From positions 1 through 16,469 of the forward strand of contig JAUWXZ010000004.1 in the NCBI GenBank assembly GCA_030616125.1: 16,469 nt of DNA, in the 5' to 3' direction. The stretch comes from Candidatus Aenigmatarchaeota archaeon (GTDB lineage Archaea > Aenigmatarchaeota > Aenigmatarchaeia > CG10238-14 > SCSR01). How positions within the stretch are numbered: the stretch's first letter is position 1; every line of letters begins with the position of its first letter. Shown piece by piece: positions 14,014 through 16,469 of this stretch. Made by a program: the position numbers and the translations under genes. Under the pieces are notes generated by a model. That model was not told the DNA's origin. It searched no databases and saw nothing but the letters and a program-made list of their open reading frames with translations.

Positions 14014-14408
14014 TTTAACTCCACATCAGTTTCAACATCTTTCCTAATGGTAACCTCAAAACCATTTCCCTCAAATTCATCTTCCCCAAGATTAAAAGCT
14101 GCAGAAGAACAATCAGTTGTATTCATAGCACCAGTTAACTGAGCATAAACGCAAACAATTCTATCTTCAATAAAAATTTTGTAAAAAACACCTTGGGTGA
14201 CATTTCTATAGACCAAATCCACTTTGCCCACTAATCCTTTAGAAATTGTTGCCAGGCCAGCTATATCTGTGGAGGTAGATTCGGAAGGTCTTAAACCAAA
14301 AATATACATCTGCTTTTCAGCTTCTCCAATAATTAGAATTATAATTGCTATGTCTAGAATTATACCGAAGCAAATTATTATAATATCTGTTGTTGTGTAC
14401 TTGGCCAT
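14010..14408 (-). CDS. First gene of the four-gene exported-protein operon
   Basis: I do not recognise the family. The 132-aa product has an unusually isoleucine-rich membrane helix at about 9-28 (IIIICFGIILDIAIIILIIG) containing a buried Asp, then an exported beta domain. Potential N-glycosylation sequons occur (YRNVTQG and MNTTDCS), and two cysteines (VCVYAQ, TDCSS) could form one disulfide. A TATA-like ATTATTAA (14431-14438) lies about 26 nt upstream of the ATG, implying a leaderless transcript starting here. Its TGA overlaps the next gene (ATGA). Confidence 0.7.
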   Translation of the reverse strand: MAKYTTTDIIIICFGIILDIAIIILIIGEAEKQMYIFGLRPSESTSTDIAGLATISKGLVGKVDLVYRNVTQGVFYKIFIEDRIVCVYAQLTGAMNTTDCSSAAFNLGEDEFEGNGFEVTIRKDVETDVELK

Positions 14409-14430
14409 TTTCTCTAAATTATATTTGTGA

Positions 14431-14438
14431 ATTATTAA
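14431..14438 (-). promoter_or_regulatory. TATA-like box for the four-gene operon
   Basis: TTAATAAT read on the minus strand is centred about 26 nt before ATG 14408. The 90-bp gap to the next gene upstream is the largest within the minus-strand cluster, which supports a separate transcript beginning here. An imperfect inverted repeat (AGAAGCTAGTTCT, 14443-14455) lies just upstream of the box. Confidence 0.35.
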
Positions 14439-14498
14439 CTAAGAAGCTAGTTCTCACAAATTATTCATAATATTATGATTTTTGTGGCTACAATTTAA

Positions 14499-14933
14499 TC
14501 AACTACTCCAGACTCCAACACATTCGACTCCCTCATAAGATACTCTCAGTTTATATGGTCCTGGTCCCTTTTCTCCACCAAGGTTCCAGACGAGTTGTGT
14601 GGGGTAATTTATTGGCTTTTCTGCAGTTTTATATTTAACTGTAACATTACCAGTAAAAAGTTTGTTGTTTATACGGAACTCTCCAGGTTCATAATTAAGC
14701 GACTCAACACAATCCTCAATTTCAAATTTGATTATCTCAGTGCCTTGAACTCTTATCATTTCCTCGATCTTGTCGTTTACTTTTTCTATTTCTTCTCGTT
14801 GCTCGAGTGTACAGATTGGTTGTTTAAAGTATGGCTGTAGCACAACAATAGCTAAAAGAACACCAAGCACTAATAAAAACATAGGTAAAAACAAATCCCA
14901 CAACCATTCTGCGTTAGCTTTTGAAGATAGCAC
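14499..14933 (-). CDS. Exported protein with MLSSKAN leader, paralogue A
   Basis: I do not recognise the family. The 144-aa product starts at GTG 14933 with MLSSKANAEW, then a membrane helix at about 12-33 (WDLFLPMFLLVLGVLLAIVVL), a charged helical segment (EQREEIEKVNDKIEEMIRV), and an exported beta domain. It pairs with the upstream gene 14961-15368: the same leader, Cys41 in both, the Cys75 region (KFEIEDCVE vs TFEIKTCAE), YPTxxxW, and a closing GPY-x-V-S-YEGVE block. The leader has a Glu where archaeal prepilin signals carry the +5 Glu, so class III processing is conceivable. The gap to the upstream stop is 27 bp. Confidence 0.72.
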   Translation of the reverse strand: MLSSKANAEWLWDLFLPMFLLVLGVLLAIVVLQPYFKQPICTLEQREEIEKVNDKIEEMIRVQGTEIIKFEIEDCVESLNYEPGEFRINNKLFTGNVTVKYKTAEKPINYPTQLVWNLGGEKGPGPYKLRVSYEGVECVGVWSS

Positions 14934-14960
14934 TAATAAATATTTAATTTCAGGAAAATA

Positions 14961-15368
14961 TTAGGTTATAAATTCTACAGCATCCTGAGAAATTTTAACA
15001 TTGTACACTCCTGGTTTCTGTATGCCATACATTTCCCAAGTAACACTGGTTGGATAAACCTCGTAATCTTTAGCATCTTCATATAAAACTTTCAGTACAG
15101 GATTACCGTCTTCATCATCAGGCTTCATTTCTTCTGCACATGTTTTTATTTCAAAAGTTTCTTCTTCAAAACCACTAATTCCTCTTTCTTTAAATTCCCT
15201 TGTTATTGATACTATTTTTATTATTTCCTGTATCTGAGAATCCTTACACATAGCCAACATATGAAGCTTAAAAACAGTCATATATAATATCCAGAATGCA
15301 CTGATTGTACATATCGCTATTATTAAAATTAAAAAAATCATTTCTACATTAGCTTTTGAAGATAGCAT
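14961..15368 (-). CDS. Exported protein with MLSSKAN leader, paralogue B
   Basis: I do not recognise the family. The 135-aa product opens MLSSKANVEM, followed by a membrane helix at about 10-30 (MIFLILIIAICTISAFWILYM), a helical stretch (DSQIQEIIKIVSITREF), and an exported domain ending YPTSVTWEMYGIQKPGVYNVKISQDAVEF. It is a tandem paralogue of the next gene downstream. The first 19 nt after the start's first base are identical between the two although the rest is well diverged. A TATATAAA (complement of 15383-15390) lies only about 19 nt upstream of the ATG and overlaps the previous stop codon. Confidence 0.72.
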   Translation of the reverse strand: MLSSKANVEMIFLILIIAICTISAFWILYMTVFKLHMLAMCKDSQIQEIIKIVSITREFKERGISGFEEETFEIKTCAEEMKPDDEDGNPVLKVLYEDAKDYEVYPTSVTWEMYGIQKPGVYNVKISQDAVEFIT

Positions 15369-15383
15369 AATATTAATTTTTGT

Positions 15384-15656
15384 TTATATAGGCAAAAATG
15401 CTTTGCAATCATCTTCTGCACTTTGACAGTCAAAGGTAGCCGACATTCCGTAGAACTTTTGCGCACATTCCACTAATTTATCATCAGGTGTACTTCCATC
15501 TGTTTTACATCTTGCACACCAAGCAGTTATTCTTGTCCTACACTCTGATTCGTTGATTGACGGATGAAAAAAAACTTTGTATACAAAAGCAATTACAACA
15601 ACTAAAACTATTACACCGATAATTAACATTATTATATGATAAGTGGCTATTGGCAT
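15384..15656 (-). CDS. Small exported six-Cys protein, paralogue A
   Basis: I do not recognise the family. The 90-aa product has a membrane helix at about 8-28 (IIMLIIGVIVLVVVIAFVYKV) and an exported domain with six cysteines (39, 47, 50, 64, 77, 84). The pattern C-x7-C-x2-C-K-T and the ending D-C-K-A-F are shared with the gene immediately upstream, so the two are tandem duplicates. Its TAA lies 15 bp before the next ATG and its own ATG is 9 bp after the preceding stop, consistent with one transcript. Confidence 0.72.
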   Translation of the reverse strand: MPIATYHIIMLIIGVIVLVVVIAFVYKVFFHPSINESECRTRITAWCARCKTDGSTPDDKLVECAQKFYGMSATFDCQSAEDDCKAFLPI

Positions 15657-15665
15657 ATGATCAGA

Positions 15666-15989
15666 TTATTCTATAAATGCTTTGCAAGTGTCTAGTATCC
15701 CTGTTCCACCACATTTATTTGTACTATCCAAAGTAATTCCATAATGCTCACTTGCACAATTAGTTAAATCAGTACCTGGATCATAACCGCTACCAACTTC
15801 CCAGCTTGTCATATCAAATCCATTAGCTGTTTTACAACTATTACACCAGCTGATCATCGTTGATCTGCATTGTTGTTCTCCTATAGGAGCACCCCAATAC
15901 ACTCTGTATAACCAATATCCAACTAAAGCCACTACCAATATACCAAGAATTAAAGCAATTATATAGGGAATTGCAATTGCTTTACTCAT
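15666..15989 (-). CDS. Small exported six-Cys protein, paralogue B
   Basis: I do not recognise the family. The 107-aa product has a membrane helix at about 8-29 (PYIIALILGILVVALVGYWLY) and six cysteines (41, 49, 52, 78, 93, 102) in the same order as its downstream neighbour: CRSTMISWCNSCKT against CRTRITAWCARCKT, then NCAS-x-HYG against ECAQ-x-FYG, and a final TCKAF. A loop between the third and fourth cysteine is longer by about 12 residues. The ATG has a good TATA-like element 24 nt upstream, so it probably heads the transcript that runs down to 14499. Confidence 0.73.
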   Translation of the reverse strand: MSKAIAIPYIIALILGILVVALVGYWLYRVYWGAPIGEQQCRSTMISWCNSCKTANGFDMTSWEVGSGYDPGTDLTNCASEHYGITLDSTNKCGGTGILDTCKAFIE

Positions 15990-16007
15990 AATTATTTTTT
16001 CTTTTCC

Positions 16008-16019
16008 TTTAAATAAAAG
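16008..16019 (-). promoter_or_regulatory. TATA-like box upstream of the 15989 gene
   Basis: CTTTTATTTAAA on the minus strand is centred about 24 nt before the ATG, which would place transcription start at or next to the start codon. The 73-bp gap between the genes contains no Shine-Dalgarno sequence. Confidence 0.4.
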
Positions 16020-16062
16020 CTTTGCTTGGTTCTTATCATTTCTATATGACTTTAAATTTCGT

Positions 16063-16469
16063 TCAAATTTTCTCTTCTATAATTTCTAATTCTATTTCAT
16101 CACTTCTAGGCTCTTTATACGGATCTTCAGGTTGGTATATTCCTTCTCCAAGGTCTGTATAAGTATCTACAAATGCCCAGTATGTTCCTGTATCTTCCTT
16201 AGAAACTTCAATCAGTTTTATTTCACATTTTCCTTTAGACAATATGCAATTTAATTCAGTTTTAACATCATCCTCGTGAACAAGATAAACTTTGTAAGAA
16301 AGGCTGCTTTTTTTCACTTCTATGAATGCTGTAACATCTGAACCTTCCTTAACAGGATTTGGATATAAGTCAAAACAAAAATCTTTAAAAAAACATCCAA
16401 GTGTTCTTTTTACATTAAAAATAACTGGATCTACACTTTTTGGTGTATAATTTAGGAAAAACCATAAGA
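16063..16469 (-). CDS. Partial exported Ig-like protein (5' end outside the window)
   Basis: I do not recognise a specific family. The frame is open from the stop at 16063 to the window edge, giving at least 134 residues. GTG 16315-16317 is therefore probably internal. The visible part is a beta-sandwich type sequence with DFCFDLYPNPVKEGSDVTAF (typical of an Ig-like A/B strand with a proline-rich linker), a Cys pair (LNCILSKGKCEIKL), and EVSKEDTGTYWAFVD. The last matches the D-x-G-x-Y pattern of the F strand of Ig domains, without the usual cysteine after Tyr. The tail is acidic. The protein is likely surface-exposed like its downstream neighbours, but no signal or anchor is visible in this fragment. 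Confidence 0.65.
   Translation of the reverse strand, partial: LWFFLNYTPKSVDPVIFNVKRTLGCFFKDFCFDLYPNPVKEGSDVTAFIEVKKSSLSYKVYLVHEDDVKTELNCILSKGKCEIKLIEVSKEDTGTYWAFVDTYTDLGEGIYQPEDPYKEPRSDEIELEIIEEKI

Noticed and set aside
1..16469. CRISPR arrays, insertion sequences, transposases, attachment sites
   Set aside because: No regularly spaced repeats, terminal inverted repeats or recombinase motifs were found on either strand.

Overview
The window is archaeal and AT-rich. It carries both subunits of DNA topoisomerase VI, the chromatin protein Alba, a Pno1-type KH protein, a form III RuBisCO with the complete archaeal AMP-recycling pathway, tRNAs without an encoded CCA, and a tRNA with an archaeal-type intron. 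Short genes, ATGA overlaps, TATA-like boxes about 25 nt upstream of several start codons (suggesting leaderless mRNAs), and many small single-pass secreted proteins fit a small-genome DPANN-type archaeon. That lineage is an inference; the domain is secure.

Layout: (1) 13-3152 (+) is an information-processing operon: KH protein, top6B, top6A. (2) 3200-4675 (+) holds tRNA-Thr(UGU), a metallo-beta-lactamase-fold hydrolase, a 4-TM protein, an intron-bearing tRNA that reads best as Trp(CCA), and a 62-aa membrane protein. (3) pcm lies on the minus strand at 4698-5357. (4) 5391-9271 (+) is a four-gene overlapping operon: ribose-1,5-bisphosphate isomerase, RuBisCO, a small Cys-rich anchored protein, and AMP phosphorylase. 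The three enzymes convert AMP + Pi + CO2 to adenine and two 3-phosphoglycerate. (5) alba is convergent at 9289-9579. (6) A zinc-ribbon/polytopic/secreted-domain protein lies at 9837-11444 (+). (7) From 11459 to the window end the minus strand encodes nine consecutive envelope-type proteins. Most have one N-terminal membrane helix and an exported domain. They include a four-gene overlapping operon ending in a prepilin-like protein with an 18-Cys insert, two tandem paralogue pairs, and a partial Ig-like protein.

The most striking observation is in top6B. The ORF that starts at 514 encodes the conserved N-terminal arm of Top6B but is broken by an in-frame TAA at 595-597. Removing exactly 24 nt (586-609) restores the family sequence EFFE-KNKHFLGY. 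These 24 nt fold into a textbook bulge-helix-bulge (two 3-nt bulges separated by a 4-bp helix), and the predicted cut sites coincide with the boundaries inferred from protein homology. This looks like a miniature protein-coding intron removed by the tRNA-splicing endonuclease. An independent 19-nt intron with the same geometry lies in the tRNA at 4338-4450, between positions 25 and 26.
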